Below, piece by piece: positions 50,775 through 61,082 of a stretch of DNA of 64,000 bases (position 1 is the first letter of the stretch; each line of letters opens with the position of its first letter). The position numbers and the translations under genes are program-made. This stretch comes from Senegalimassilia sp003474385 (GTDB lineage Bacteria; Actinomycetota; Coriobacteriia; Coriobacteriales; Eggerthellaceae). Location of the stretch: assembly GCF_003474385.1 (NCBI RefSeq), contig NZ_QUCY01000005.1:49260-113259 (forward strand), given 5' to 3'. The notes beneath the pieces were generated by a model. That model did not search any database and was not told the origin of the DNA. It saw nothing but the letters and a program-made list of their open reading frames with translations.

Positions 50775-52280
50775 TTAGACGCTGACTTGGGTGTTCTCGG
50801 CTTCTTGCGCTTCCTTTTCGTAGGCTGCGGCGAAGTCGGCCTTGGTCATGAAGCTGTTGCGCGCGGTGTAGGCGGGGATGTCCACGGGGTACTCGCCCGA
50901 GAAGCATGCCTCGCAGTAGCCCGGCGTGCGCACGTCGGGCAGGCTGTCGCGCAGGCCCTGCAGGCTGATGAACGCCAGCGAGTCGGCGCCCATCCACTCG
51001 CACATCTCGTCGTTGGTCATGTTCGCGGCGATCAGCTGGTCGCGCGTGTCGGTGTCGATGCCGTAGAAGCACGGCCACATGACCTCGGGGCTGACGATGC
51101 GCATGTGCACCTCGGTGGCGCCGGCGTCGCGCAGCATCTCGATGAGCTTCTTCGACGTGTTGCCGCGCACGATGGAGTCGTCGATGACCACCAGGCGCTT
51201 GCCGCGGATGACGGAAGGCAGCGGGTTGAGCTTCAGGCGAATACCCAGCTGTCGCATGGCCTGCGTAGGCTGGATGAACGTGCGGCCCACGTAGCGGTTC
51301 TTCACGATGCCGTCGGAGTACGGGATGCCGCTTTCGAAGGCGAAGCCCATGGCCGACGGGATGCCGCTGTCGGGCACGCCGAGCACCAGGTCGGCATCGG
51401 CCGGCGCCTCGCGGGCCAGGATGCGGCCCATGTTACGGCGTGCCTGATAGACCGACTGGCCGTCCATGATGGAGTCGGGGCGGGCGAAGTACACATACTC
51501 GAAGATGCAGCTGGCGCGCTTGCGCGGCTCGACGCCCTGTTCGGAGGTGACGCCCTCCTTGTTGAAGCGCACGATCTCGCCGGGCTCGACGTCGCGCACA
51601 TACTCGGCGCCCACGATATCCAGGCCGCAGGTTTCGCTGGAAACCACCCAGCCGCGACCCTCGGGCAGCTTGCCGATGCACAGCGGGCGGATGCCGTTGG
51701 GGTCGCGGAACGCATACAGCGTGTCGGGGCTGGCCAGCACCATGGCGTAGGCGCCCTCCATGTACTGCATGGCGTAGCGGATGCCCTCGCGCAGGTGGTG
51801 CGTCTTCTGCGTGACGCTGCCGATCGCCTTAGCGGCCACCTCGGAGTCGGTGCCCGCACGCAGCTGGATGCCCTCGTCGATCAGGCGGGCGCGCAGGCTG
51901 TTGGTGTTCACCAGGGTGCCGTTGTGCGCCAGCGCGATAAGAATCTCATCAATGGCCGAGATGTGCGGCTGCGCGGCCTCCCACGACGCCGCGCAGCCGC
52001 TGGTGGAATAGCGCGCGTGGCCCACGGCCACATAGCCTTCGAGCGCGGCCAGGCGCGACTCGTCGAACACCTGGGTGACCAGGCCCAGGTCTTTCGACAC
52101 CATGATGGTCTCGCCATCGCCCACGGCGATGCCGGCCGACTCCTGCCCACGGTGCTGCAACGCCTGCAGGCCGAAGCACGTCATACGTGCAACGTCCTCG
52201 CCGGGGGCGAACACGCCGAACACGGCGCACTCCTCCTCCAAGCGGTCGGGGCGCTCTCCCGGCAGAATCGAGGTGCTCAT
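50775..52280 (-). CDS. purF: Amidophosphoribosyltransferase
   Basis: A protein of 501 residues that makes phosphoribosylamine from PRPP and glutamine, the first step of purine synthesis. The N-terminal glutamine amidotransferase domain begins after a short propeptide: LEEECAVFGVFAPG, with the nucleophile Cys at about residue 18, as in PurF proteins that are processed. Further blocks are GLQALQHRGQESAGIAV and VGHARYSTSGCAA. The PRPP-binding phosphoribosyltransferase motif is KRLVVIDDSIVRGNTSKKLI. A cysteine-rich tail end (TPGYCEACFSGEYPVDIP) suggests an iron-sulfur cluster as in Bacillus PurF. Its ATG overlaps the stop of the upstream sortase gene by four bases. Confidence 0.96.
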   Translation of the reverse strand: MSTSILPGERPDRLEEECAVFGVFAPGEDVARMTCFGLQALQHRGQESAGIAVGDGETIMVSKDLGLVTQVFDESRLAALEGYVAVGHARYSTSGCAASWEAAQPHISAIDEILIALAHNGTLVNTNSLRARLIDEGIQLRAGTDSEVAAKAIGSVTQKTHHLREGIRYAMQYMEGAYAMVLASPDTLYAFRDPNGIRPLCIGKLPEGRGWVVSSETCGLDIVGAEYVRDVEPGEIVRFNKEGVTSEQGVEPRKRASCIFEYVYFARPDSIMDGQSVYQARRNMGRILAREAPADADLVLGVPDSGIPSAMGFAFESGIPYSDGIVKNRYVGRTFIQPTQAMRQLGIRLKLNPLPSVIRGKRLVVIDDSIVRGNTSKKLIEMLRDAGATEVHMRIVSPEVMWPCFYGIDTDTRDQLIAANMTNDEMCEWMGADSLAFISLQGLRDSLPDVRTPGYCEACFSGEYPVDIPAYTARNSFMTKADFAAAYEKEAQEAENTQVSV

Positions 52281-53233
52281 GCTGCTGTCTCCTTTGCCGC
52301 TTCGCTGACGGCGGCCACGTCCTCGGGGTTGATGTTGCTATCAGCGGCAACGACGCTGCTGGCCGCTGCTGTTGAACCGGATTCGTACGCGAACAGCACC
52401 CACCGGCCGTTGCTGGCCAGGTTGTCGCAGGTGGAGAACACGAACGTGTGCTTCATGTCGGCGGCAGAGGGAAGCCCCGCCACCGTGACGACGGAACGGT
52501 CGACCTTGTCCTGCACGTAGGCCTGGCGCTCCTGCTCGCTGGCGAACACCGTTTGAGCCAAAGGGTCGTCTGCCGCGCAATGCACGATGGAGAAGGTGGT
52601 GAGCTGGTAGTTCGCCGTGGGCGTGAACACGTACACGATGCGGTGGCCGTTGAACGTGTCCGCGTCGCCGAAATCGGCGAAGGGCGAGAACATGGAGCCG
52701 TCGTTCATATGATGGCCGTACACGATGTTGTTCGCATCGGAGAAATCGGCGGCATTGGCCGCGGACAGGAAGATGCTGCCGAACGACACCCAGCTGGTCT
52801 GCCCGTAGAAGTCGGTTTTCAGGTAGTGCTCGTCGTCGGTGCCGTGCACTATGGGGAAGTTGACGGTGGTGCCGGGAACGTAGATCCACCCCACCACGTC
52901 GGGGTTGATGGCCCGCAAAGCGTCCCAATCGACGGTGAAGCTTGCAAGGTCCATGCGCTGAAGCGCAGCGGCATCGGGGGCGTTGAAGCCGATCTGCTCG
53001 AGCTGCTTGTTGTTCTGCTGGCCGTGCCAATAGCCGTAGCCGATGAAGGCCAGCGCGCCTGCGGCGCATAAGAACACGATGAGGGAGATGATGAACACCA
53101 CGCGCCACACGCCGCCCGAGCGTTTGGGCTTACGCCTACCTTGGGAAACGGAAACGGGCCGCACGGGACCCTGCCCTTGCGGGGCTGCGTGCGCGCCGCG
53201 CGATTGCACGCGGTTATGCTGGTATTCGGACAA
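52277..53233 (-). CDS. Class B sortase
   Basis: A membrane-bound transpeptidase of about 318 residues. I favour the TTG at 53233 because GGAAGG lies six bases upstream; a GTG 36 bases earlier is possible. A basic Arg/Gln-rich cytoplasmic leader is followed by one membrane helix (about residues 43-69) and the catalytic domain. Its histidine is in NNIVYGHHMNDGSMFSPFAD (about 174), the cysteine in TFVFSTCDNLASNGRW (about 264), and the arginine follows in the same segment. It would attach proteins with an LPxTG-like signal to the wall; a candidate substrate carrying LGQTGD is encoded at 55.7-59.7 kb. The stop overlaps the purF start (ATGA), an odd pairing. Confidence 0.88.
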   Translation of the reverse strand: MSEYQHNRVQSRGAHAAPQGQGPVRPVSVSQGRRKPKRSGGVWRVVFIISLIVFLCAAGALAFIGYGYWHGQQNNKQLEQIGFNAPDAAALQRMDLASFTVDWDALRAINPDVVGWIYVPGTTVNFPIVHGTDDEHYLKTDFYGQTSWVSFGSIFLSAANAADFSDANNIVYGHHMNDGSMFSPFADFGDADTFNGHRIVYVFTPTANYQLTTFSIVHCAADDPLAQTVFASEQERQAYVQDKVDRSVVTVAGLPSAADMKHTFVFSTCDNLASNGRWVLFAYESGSTAAASSVVAADSNINPEDVAAVSEAAKETAA

Positions 53234-53549
53234 TTCACGCCTTCCCAAGCGTCGAAGCGCGAAAAACACGCAAGACGCCTCCGCAGTAGCTCGGAAACCT
53301 CATCTACCTGTTACATAGTACGAAACATCCCCAGGTCGGGGGACATGCCGCCCGCGAAATGCCCCAAATCAACGCAGGATGTTCGAAAAACCGCCCAGCA
53401 CCTGCACGGCGCAGCCGCGAACAGCCGCCCGACAGGCACCCAAGGCGCCTCCCCTTCAAAGCACGCCCTTTACGCGCTCAAATTCCTCGCAGCCCGCAAA
53501 AACCGCATGCGATGCGCAGCGGGCGGCGAGGCCATCGCGCGCGAAAACG
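53234..53549. other. Intergenic region without recognisable gene
   Basis: No gene was seen between the sortase gene and the hairpin at 53550. The sequence should hold the sortase/purF promoter, but I could not pick a convincing -10/-35 pair. Confidence 0.4.
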
Positions 53550-53590
53550 CGAGGGAGCGCACCGTGCACGACGCACGACGCGCTCCCTCG
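53550..53590 (-). terminator. Hairpin downstream of the 32-residue membrane protein gene
   Basis: CGAGGGAGCGC (53550-53560) and GCGCTCCCTCG (53580-53590) pair perfectly over 11 bases around a 19-base loop. It lies 34 bases after the small gene's stop. Confidence 0.55.
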
Positions 53591-53623
53591 CCTCGGACTG
53601 CCGCCAGGCATTCCGCGTTCGGC

Positions 53624-53722
53624 CTATTTCTTCTTCATCTCGTCGAGAAAGCCCTTCAAGATGAAGCCGATGATCACGATGACTATGACCGCGACTATGA
53701 CCGGAATCGTCCAACTTGGCAT
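53624..53722 (-). CDS. Small single-pass membrane protein (32 residues)
   Basis: The minus strand from ATG 53722 encodes MPSWTIPVIVAVIVIVIIGF, then ILKGFLDEMKKK and a stop. It is a hydrophobic helix of about 18 residues followed by a basic tail, so the tail should face the cytoplasm. AAAGGGG lies nine bases before the ATG and a strong hairpin lies after the stop, so the unit has the signals of a real gene despite its size. It resembles small regulatory membrane peptides, but no partner is identified. It lies upstream of the sortase/purF operon and downstream of PAP, on the same strand as both. Confidence 0.65.
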   Translation of the reverse strand: MPSWTIPVIVAVIVIVIIGFILKGFLDEMKKK

Positions 53723-53818
53723 GATGCAACCCCTTTTCATCTATATATGCGTCTGCCGACTCCTAAACCGGCCGGCGCCCTGCACCCAATGTGGTTATCC
53801 AGCAATACTACCGCGCCT

Positions 53819-55558
53819 TCACTCGCCGTGCAACCGCACCTCAAGCGCATCGTTGATGACCTCGAGCGCCTTGACGCGGGCGAAGCGCTTGTCGTCGGAT
53901 TCCAGCACAATCCACGGCGCGAACGGCGTGGACGTCAGGCGGAACATGTCCTCGACGGCGCTTTTGTACTGCGGGTATTTGTCGCGGTTGCGCCAATCCT
54001 CGTCGGTAATCTTCCACTGCTTGGCAGGGTCTTCCTGACGGGCGCGGAAGCGGGCCAGCTGCTCTTCCTGGCTGACATCCACCCAGAACTTCAGCAGCAC
54101 GGCGCCCCAGCGCACCAGCTCCTGCTCGAACTCGTTGATCTCGTCGTAGGCGCGTGCCCACTGCGCATCGGTGGCGAAGCCCTCCACGCGCTCCACCAGC
54201 ACGCGGCCGTACCAGCTTCGGTCGTAGATGCCCACGTGCCCAGCCTTGGGAAGGCGCGTCCAGTAGCGCCACAGGTGAGGGTGGGCAAGCTCGGGCTTGG
54301 TGGGCGCCGGGCTGGGGAAGATGGTGTAGGCGCGCGCATCGAGGGCCTGGGCCACGCGCTTGATGGCGCCGCCCTTGCCCGCCGCGTCCCAGCCCTCGAA
54401 CATGAGCACGAGCGGGACGCGCGCCTGGTACATCTCCATTTCCAGCTTGTTCAGGCGCTTCTGCTGCTTTTTCAGGCGATCCTTGTACTCTTCGTAATCG
54501 AGCACCAGGCCATGATCGACCTCATCAAGGCTGGGAACCCTGTCCACGATGCGGAAGCGACTCGCTCGCGGGGCGTGAGCGGCCTGCGCGGCAGCCTGCT
54601 CGGCGGCGGCTTGCGCCACGGCAAGCTGCTGCTCGGGGGAACGGCCCTCCAACGGCACCTCCTCAGCCGCACCGGCGCTATTGGCCTGCGCCTTCGCGGC
54701 CGCCGCAAGGGCGGCGGGGTCCTTCTTCGCGTAAAGCGCCTTGTCGAGCGCGTCGACCAGCGTCTCGGTGATCTTGAGGTTGGCGCGACGCTTGTCCTCG
54801 CCGTTGATCAGGTGCCACGGCGCGTACGAGAAGTCGCTGCCCTCGAGCAGATTGTCGTACAGGCGGTACGCCTCCTCGTATTCGCCGATGGTGGCCATCT
54901 TGCCATCGGACACGCGCCAGGCGGTGGCGGGGTCGCGGCGCAGGCGCGTCAGACGCTTGCGCTGCGCCTCCTTCGTCACGTGGACGAAGAATTTGACCAC
55001 CACGTAGCCGTCGTCGGTGAGCTGCTTCTCGAAGTCGGCAGAGCTGGCAAGGGCGCCGCGCAGGGCGTCGATGTGGCGCTCCTCGGCGGCCTCGCGCACG
55101 GCGCGCGCAACGGTGGCGCGGGGGTGGAGGACCTTGCCGTTTTTGATCTTCACCTCGCCGAACTGGGTGTAGAGCATGCGCTGCACGGCCGATGTGTACC
55201 AGCCGCGGTCGTAGAACGTGATGGTGCCGCGCCCGCCAAGCGCCTTCCAGAACTGCTGCATCATGGGATAGAAGCCGCCCACGCCGTGCTCGGCGCCCGC
55301 GAACGACGCCGCATCGACGGCGTTGAAGTTCTCGGTGACGTACACGCTGGTGGCGCGGGCGTCAAGGTTGTACATAAGGTCGGAGATGCGGCTGCCCTTG
55401 CCCGCGCCGTTCCAGCCCTCGAACAGCACCACAAGGCCCACGCCGGCGACGCGCGCTTCCTGCTGCAGCACCACCAAACGCTCGGTCAGCGCATCGCGGC
55501 GTGCCTTGTACTCTTCCTTCGGAAGCGGTTCCTCAGAGAAATCGACGGTCTCCAGCAT
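53819..55558 (-). CDS. pap: Polyphosphate:AMP phosphotransferase (tandem PPK2 domains)
   Basis: A protein of 579 residues. I chose ATG 55558, with GGGGAGGG upstream. Two PPK2 domains are fused. The first has the Walker A loop LFEGWNGAGKGSRISDLMYN (about residue 47) and the lid/Walker B region TITFYDRGWYTSAVQRML. The second has MFEGWDAAGKGGAIKRVAQA (about 386) and GHVGIYDRSWYGRVLVERVE. Two-domain PPK2 enzymes phosphorylate AMP to ADP with polyphosphate as donor; usually only the C-terminal domain is active. An alanine-rich linker of about 60 residues joins them. PPK1 and an exopolyphosphatase are encoded 5 kb away, forming a polyphosphate locus. Confidence 0.92.
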   Translation of the reverse strand: MLETVDFSEEPLPKEEYKARRDALTERLVVLQQEARVAGVGLVVLFEGWNGAGKGSRISDLMYNLDARATSVYVTENFNAVDAASFAGAEHGVGGFYPMMQQFWKALGGRGTITFYDRGWYTSAVQRMLYTQFGEVKIKNGKVLHPRATVARAVREAAEERHIDALRGALASSADFEKQLTDDGYVVVKFFVHVTKEAQRKRLTRLRRDPATAWRVSDGKMATIGEYEEAYRLYDNLLEGSDFSYAPWHLINGEDKRRANLKITETLVDALDKALYAKKDPAALAAAAKAQANSAGAAEEVPLEGRSPEQQLAVAQAAAEQAAAQAAHAPRASRFRIVDRVPSLDEVDHGLVLDYEEYKDRLKKQQKRLNKLEMEMYQARVPLVLMFEGWDAAGKGGAIKRVAQALDARAYTIFPSPAPTKPELAHPHLWRYWTRLPKAGHVGIYDRSWYGRVLVERVEGFATDAQWARAYDEINEFEQELVRWGAVLLKFWVDVSQEEQLARFRARQEDPAKQWKITDEDWRNRDKYPQYKSAVEDMFRLTSTPFAPWIVLESDDKRFARVKALEVINDALEVRLHGE

Positions 55559-55714
55559 AGGCGGCCCTCCCCTTCGCAATCGATACCATCCCACACGGCT
55601 AGCGGCCCCGAGCAGCGCAACGGCGCGTGCAGCATGGCGGGAATCCTTCCTTTCATGCTAGCACACGCCGAAGCGGGAACGGCGGCGACGGGGAATCGTA
55701 ACCAACCGTTGACT

Positions 55715-58700
55715 TTACCTGCGATGCCGGCGCGTCGCGAGAGCGGCCGCAAGGGCAGCCATCGCCGCCGCGATGAGCGCCGCGACACCGGTTGCCGCGG
55801 CGCCGGTCTTAGCGGCAGCGTCACCCGTTTGCCCAAGCGCTGCAGCTACAGAAGCATTGGCGGAACCTGAGCCGGACGGCGAACCGTTGGAGCCGTCCGG
55901 GTTATCCGAGTCGCCAGGGTTGCCCGAATTGTCCGAATTCGAGTCGTCCGAGTTGCCGGAACCAGGTTCGGGATCGGGTTTGCCGGGTCGGGACCAGGAC
56001 CGGGGTCCGGATTATCGGGATCAGGTCCCGGACCCGGCTCTGGAGGATTCGGCGGATCGCCCGGGTCAGGGTCGGGGTTGTCGGGATCGGGAGTCGGACC
56101 CGGATCCGGGTTGTCAGGATCCGGATCGGGATTCGGACCAGGCTCCGGCGGGTTGATCGGATCAGGGTTGTCCGGGTCTACGGGTCCCGGCCCGGGATCG
56201 GGCTCCGGCTTCGCCTCAAACTTCGGCGCCTCCGCGAACCTGGCCGTCACCGTCACGTCGGCGTCGGGCGTGAACGTCCAAGCCGCGTCCGTGCTCAGCG
56301 GCTCGCCGCTCACGGCGCCGTCTTCCCCGATCGCATACCAGCCATCGAAAACGTAGCCTTCATCAGGCACGGCGCGCAACGTGCACGAGGAGCCGTTCTC
56401 CACCTTGCCGACCAGGGCGCATCCCCACTCATCGTTTTCCGACGAGCCATAGATGTACCCGCCGTCGCGCGGGTCGACCGCCACGACGTCCCACGAATCC
56501 CTTACGTAATATGCCGTGTAGGTCTTGTTCGCCACCGCCGGCCGCACGATGATCGGGCTGAAGCCCACCGGCGCTCCGCGTTCATCGATCCAATGCGAGA
56601 AGCGGTAGGTCGACCACGGGATGGCCATGGCCACGAACGGGTCGCCCTTGTCGCAGGTCTTCGTAGCGCTTGTCAAGCCGTTCCCGCTGGTCAGGAATGC
56701 CTTTCCGCGCAAAATGGAGCTTTGGGACGCGGTGATGATGCTCACCGTGAACGAGCCCATGCCGAACACGGCTTCCAAATCGATATCCGCGCTCACCGGG
56801 AAGCGGTACATGGCGTCGGTGGACAGGCACGCGCCGCCGCTGAACCAGCCGATGAAATGCGCCCCGGCGGCCGGGACGGCGCTGACGCACGCCACTTCGC
56901 CCGCGGCGTAGGTGCCCGAGCCCGTGGCGCTGCCATAACCTTCACCTGCAGAAACGTTCATGGGCGACGCCTGCGCCTTGAGCGCAACCTCCGCGCCGCG
57001 CTCGGTGAACACGCGGCTGGCCCGCACCGACCCGCCGTCGGCAGGGCTCGCCACGGGCAGGCAAACCACCTCGTAAGGCTTGAACGCCGCCGTGACCGTG
57101 CACCGCTCCGATTTGCCGGTCAGCCCCTTCGCCACCACATCGCATTCCATATCAAGGCTGGTGAAGATGCCGTTCACGTACCAGCCCCAGAAGAAGTACC
57201 CCTTCTTCGGCTCGGCCTTCAAGTGCAGCGTCTGGCCAAGCGAGAAGGAATCGGTCGCCGGGGTGACCTCGATGCCGTTGCAGGTGACGGTGCCGCCAAG
57301 CCACGTGTCGGCTGCGATCACCACCTCGGGCTCCGCTCCCTTGAACACCGCCTTGTACGTCTGGTCGCCCGTCACGCGCACGGTCAGCTGTTGCTCGGGA
57401 TGCTTCTTGCGTTTGCCGTCCTTCCAATGGGCGAACCGAAAGCCCTCGTTCGGGTTCGCCTTGATGGTCGCCGTGCTTCCGTATTCCACCATGACCGCGT
57501 CCGCGCCGGGATGCCCCTCGATTTCGACGGTGCCGCGTTCGACCAGGCGCGAATCGGTCTCCACGCTTATGCGGTAACGTTTGGGGACGAACACCGCGCG
57601 CACCATCGTGTCCTGCTCGGGGGTGAGCTCAAGGTGGTCAGGGTCCGTTCCCACGGGAACCCCGGAATCGCCAAGGTACCAGCCCTTGAACGTGAACTTG
57701 TCGCGCACGTCGTCGGAAAGCTTCACGGAAAGCGTGACGGGCTTGCCGCTTACGCAGTAGCCGTCGCCGGTCACCGTGTACTTGCCGGCAAGCTGATCGA
57801 CGGGCTCGGCCACCACGCTCACCTTGCACAGACGCTGGAAGCGAGCGGCCACCGCGCAGTCGGCCACGGGCGCGAACGGAATGAGCGTCTTTGCCGTCCA
57901 TCACGGCCGTGACGCGCCCGTTGCCGTCCACGCGGTACTCGCACACATCGGCGCGGTCGATGACGGTGCGTCCCGAATCGTCGCTTTTGGCCACTCCACC
58001 AGCTTGTACTTCTTTTCCGGGTCGTCAGCGCGCGCCGCGGACACGTTGGCCTGCCCGTACTCCACGAGCACGGCGATGGGCGTCTCACCCGCAACGGCTT
58101 CGTATTCGATGGTGTCGCCGGGGCGGCTTCCCAAATAGTGCTTGTCAAGCGAGCTCTCCCAGTGGTCGAAGCGGTACTTCGACGCATCGTATTTGCAGGT
58201 CAGCGTCACGGCCTTGCCCGAATACGTGGTGAAGCTCGTCCCCATGTCGCGCCCGTCGACCAACACGCTGGCCTTTGCGCCGATAACCTGCCGCCCGTCG
58301 GCGCTGCCCAGGCGGACCTCGGGCGCCACTTTTGCACTGTCAGCGAACACCGCCGTCAGCAGCGTGTCGCGTTCCACCGTGAACTCGTACCACTGGTCCT
58401 CGGAAAGGATGTCCCCTTGCTCGTCGGTCCAATAGGCAAACGTCCTGCCGGGCGTCATGGCGTTGGCCACCACCACGCAGGTTTCGCCGGGCTTGTACTG
58501 GCCCGCGCCGGTCGCACTGTCCCCGGAGGAGAGCGCGCCGCTGTACTGGATATCCACCGCCAGATCGGTATTGCCCCGCTCGCGCATGGGCTCGGCCGAG
58601 TACGCGTCCAGGTACACCTCGCCGTCGTCATAGGTCATGTGGATACGCTGGCCGTGGAAGCTTGAGCGGAACAGGTACCCGTCATCGGGATACACCTCGA

Positions 58701-59740
58701 TGAACTGAGCGAATGCGCAGTTCATCAAGTCCTCGTAATCGAACGAGCTCCTGCCGTAACCGTGGTTGAACGTGACCTTCATGCCGGCAAGGGAAACCTT
58801 ATCGTCCTCGGCGTACTCCATAACGTTAGGGTCGTGCTCGATCCGAAGGTCCCTCAAGCACTCGGATACGCTAACGGGGGTTGCGCCGTTGCAGCCGTCC
58901 CAATTCAGCTCAGGGAAACCCGACCGATACAGGCCGACCAAGTCAGATGGCACCATCACCTGCATCCCGCGCTTGGGGAACGTATCGACGTCGATGAGCA
59001 CCGCATGGTCGCACTGGAAATACGCATAGTCTAAGTTCGTGCCGGCGAACGTCCGGCTGGGCAGCAGCTCGATCCGCGAGCCGTTCGGCAAGATCAAGCC
59101 GCCGTCAAGGTTCGACCCGGAGAAGCATCCGTCGCCCAGCTGACTTACCGACGTGTTCGTCTCAAGGCCCGTCAGGTGCAGGTTGGGGCAGTTGGCGAAC
59201 GCCCAGTTGCCAACCGAGGCGATCTGCTGGTTTTGACCCAACCCCGTATCGGACAGGTTTTGGCACCCCTCGTATGCGTCGGCGGGGATGGACGTCAGGC
59301 CCTTCACACTCCCCAAACCGGTGGACTCAAGGCCGCTTTTCAGGAAGCAGCCTTCACCCAAAGCGCCGATTTCAGCGGGCTTCTTGATGGAAAGGCTGGT
59401 CAACGAGGAGCAGCCGGCAAACGCCTGCGCGCCGATCGAACCGATATGCATATCCGAGAAGCTGATGAAGGAGAGCTTCGCGCAGGCGGCGAAGGCGAAA
59501 TCGCCTATGGAATCCAGACGGTCGTTCTCGAAGCGCACCGACGTCAGACTCGTCAAGCCCTCGCACAGACCCTTGGGTATGTTGGCAACGTGATAGTCGA
59601 CGATGAGATTCGTGACGTCGCGCGCGAAGATGGCGTTGCGCTCGGGGTCGTTCTCATCGACGGGTTTCGTCAAATCGCCCCGCTCGTCGCAAGCATAAAC
59701 ATACCCGCTGGCCATGAGCTTGCCGAACGGGTACAGGACC
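55715..59740 (-). pseudogene. BspA-like leucine-rich-repeat surface protein, frameshifted
   Basis: One long surface-protein gene broken by several single-base indels. In order: BspA-type leucine-rich repeats (SIGDFAFAACAKLSFISFSD, IGSIGAQAFAGCSSLTSLSI), several divergent InlB B-repeats (FAYWTDEQGDI, FRFAHWKDGK, FVFDGW-like), a Pro/Asp/Asn/Gly-rich wall-spanning linker (PDPDNPDPGP type) and, in another frame, a C-terminal anchor: ALGQTGDAAAKTGAAATGVA, a hydrophobic helix and RRHRR, like an LPxTG sorting signal. Frame shifts are near 59760, 57985 (AAAA) and 57895 (AAA), the last two compensating each other over about 90 bases, and near 55990. No signal peptide is readable. The sortase at 52-53 kb could have anchored it. 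Confidence 0.72.
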
Positions 59741-60131
59741 CCTGCTGCGCCGGCTCATCGCCGGCGGCGCGCTCGGCCGGGTCGTCCCCGCATCGGCGGC
59801 TTCCCCGGCGGCCTTGGAGCCTGTTTCACCGCCTTCGGGCGATGCGGTATCAGCGCCTTCGCAAGCATCCTTGTCGGCGGGCGAAGCGGAATCATCGGCC
59901 GAGCCGGCGCCGGTCGACGCCGCCTCGCCACCCTCCCCCTCCCCCCCCCGAACGCTCCAACGTTAAGGGAGCGTAAAATCTTCTCTCGAAAGCCGTCAGC
60001 GACGCCTGCGCACGTCAAGCGAAGGCCCGCAACCTTTATCATGGGTAAGGTTCACTTCATGCCGACGCATCGCGCCGGCATCGTCGCAAAGCGCAATCGG
60101 CGCGCAGCACCATCGAGGAAGGAAAACGGCA
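59741..60131. other. Degraded 5' region of the surface-protein gene with poly-G tract
   Basis: On the minus strand a low-complexity coding trace (SADDSASPADKDACEGADTA, then GSKAAGEAADAG) fits a mature N-terminal linker but changes frame twice, at G-runs. Upstream is a nine-base C run (59941-59949; poly-G on the coding strand) following CCCTCCCCCT. No signal peptide or start is found. Confidence 0.45.
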
Positions 60132-61082
60132 ATGCCCACCTACGGCGTCATCGACCTGGGGTCGAACTCCATTCGCCTTGTCATCTACGAAGTGAAGGAC
60201 GATCGTCGCAGCACCTATTCCAGCAAGGACTTCAAAAGCATCATCAACGACAAGGTGATGGCGGGCCTTGCCGCGTTCGTGGAGGATGGCGTGTTCACGC
60301 CCGACGGCGTGGACCGCGCCGTCAACGTGCTGAAAAGCCACATGAAGCGCGTGCGCTACTTCGGCTGTAAGCGCGTCGACGTGTTCGCCACCGCCGTGCT
60401 GCGCAACGCCGCGAACTGCGCCAAGGCCGTCGCGGAAATCGAGCGGCGCTGCGGGCTGGCGGTCACGCTGCTGTCCGCGCGCGACGAGGCGCACCTCGGG
60501 TTCGTCGGCGCCCGCTGCTCCACCCCGCTCGAGCGCGGCACGCTCGTCGACATCGGCGGCGGCTCCACCGAGCTCACCCGCGTCGAGGGCGGCCGCGACA
60601 GCGACGATGTGAGCCTCAGCCAGGGATCGCTGTCGTCGTTCGCGCGTTTCGTCCGCAATATCCTGCCCGCGCCTATCGAGATGAACGCCATAGCCTGTGA
60701 GTTCCGCGGCAACCTGCGCAAGCTTCCCAGCCTCGAGCCCTACAAGGCTCCCACGCTCTACGGCGTGGGCGGGTCCACGCGCGCGGCGGCCAAACTGGTC
60801 CAGCAGCTCGACGAGCTGCAAACCCGCCCGCGCGAGATCCAAGCCGAGCAGGTGCTCCAGATCCTGCGCGCCTGCCACGAGAACCCCTCCGCGTTCGGGC
60901 ACGCGGCCCTAAAGGCGTCCGCCGAACGCGTGCACACCATGGTGCCGGGCTGCGTCATCTTAGCGGAGCTGTTCCGCCACCTTGGCGCCGATAAGCTGGT
61001 CGTATGCAAGCACGGCGTGCGCGAAGGGTACCTGATCGAGCGCATGCTCGGGGCCGTGTCGGCACCCCCGCAAGCGGACTGA
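60132..61082 (+). CDS. ppx: Exopolyphosphatase / guanosine pentaphosphatase (Ppx/GppA)
   Basis: A protein of 316 residues. AGGAAGGA lies before the ATG. The actin-like ATPase fold shows as YGVIDLGSNSIRLVIYEVKD (phosphate 1 loop, residues 4-23), FATAVLRNAANCAKAV, ARDEAHLGFVGARCSTPLER and the second phosphate loop GTLVDIGGGSTELTRVEGGR (about 137-156). GVGGSTRAAAKL follows. Enzymes of this family trim terminal phosphate from polyphosphate or convert pppGpp to ppGpp. The length is that of the short two-domain form without a C-terminal HD domain. It precedes ppk on the same strand by about 260 bases, which supports the polyphosphate role. Confidence 0.92.
   Translation: MPTYGVIDLGSNSIRLVIYEVKDDRRSTYSSKDFKSIINDKVMAGLAAFVEDGVFTPDGVDRAVNVLKSHMKRVRYFGCKRVDVFATAVLRNAANCAKAVAEIERRCGLAVTLLSARDEAHLGFVGARCSTPLERGTLVDIGGGSTELTRVEGGRDSDDVSLSQGSLSSFARFVRNILPAPIEMNAIACEFRGNLRKLPSLEPYKAPTLYGVGGSTRAAAKLVQQLDELQTRPREIQAEQVLQILRACHENPSAFGHAALKASAERVHTMVPGCVILAELFRHLGADKLVVCKHGVREGYLIERMLGAVSAPPQAD

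Noticed and set aside
53141..55870. A 909-codon open frame on the plus strand
   Set aside because: It is antisense to PAP and runs through the sortase start and the 32-residue gene. Composition is that of a shadow frame.
57880..58000. Programmed ribosomal frameshift in the surface-protein gene
   Set aside because: The AAAA and AAA runs are not followed by a convincing stimulatory structure, and two opposite shifts would be needed; mutation or sequence error is simpler.
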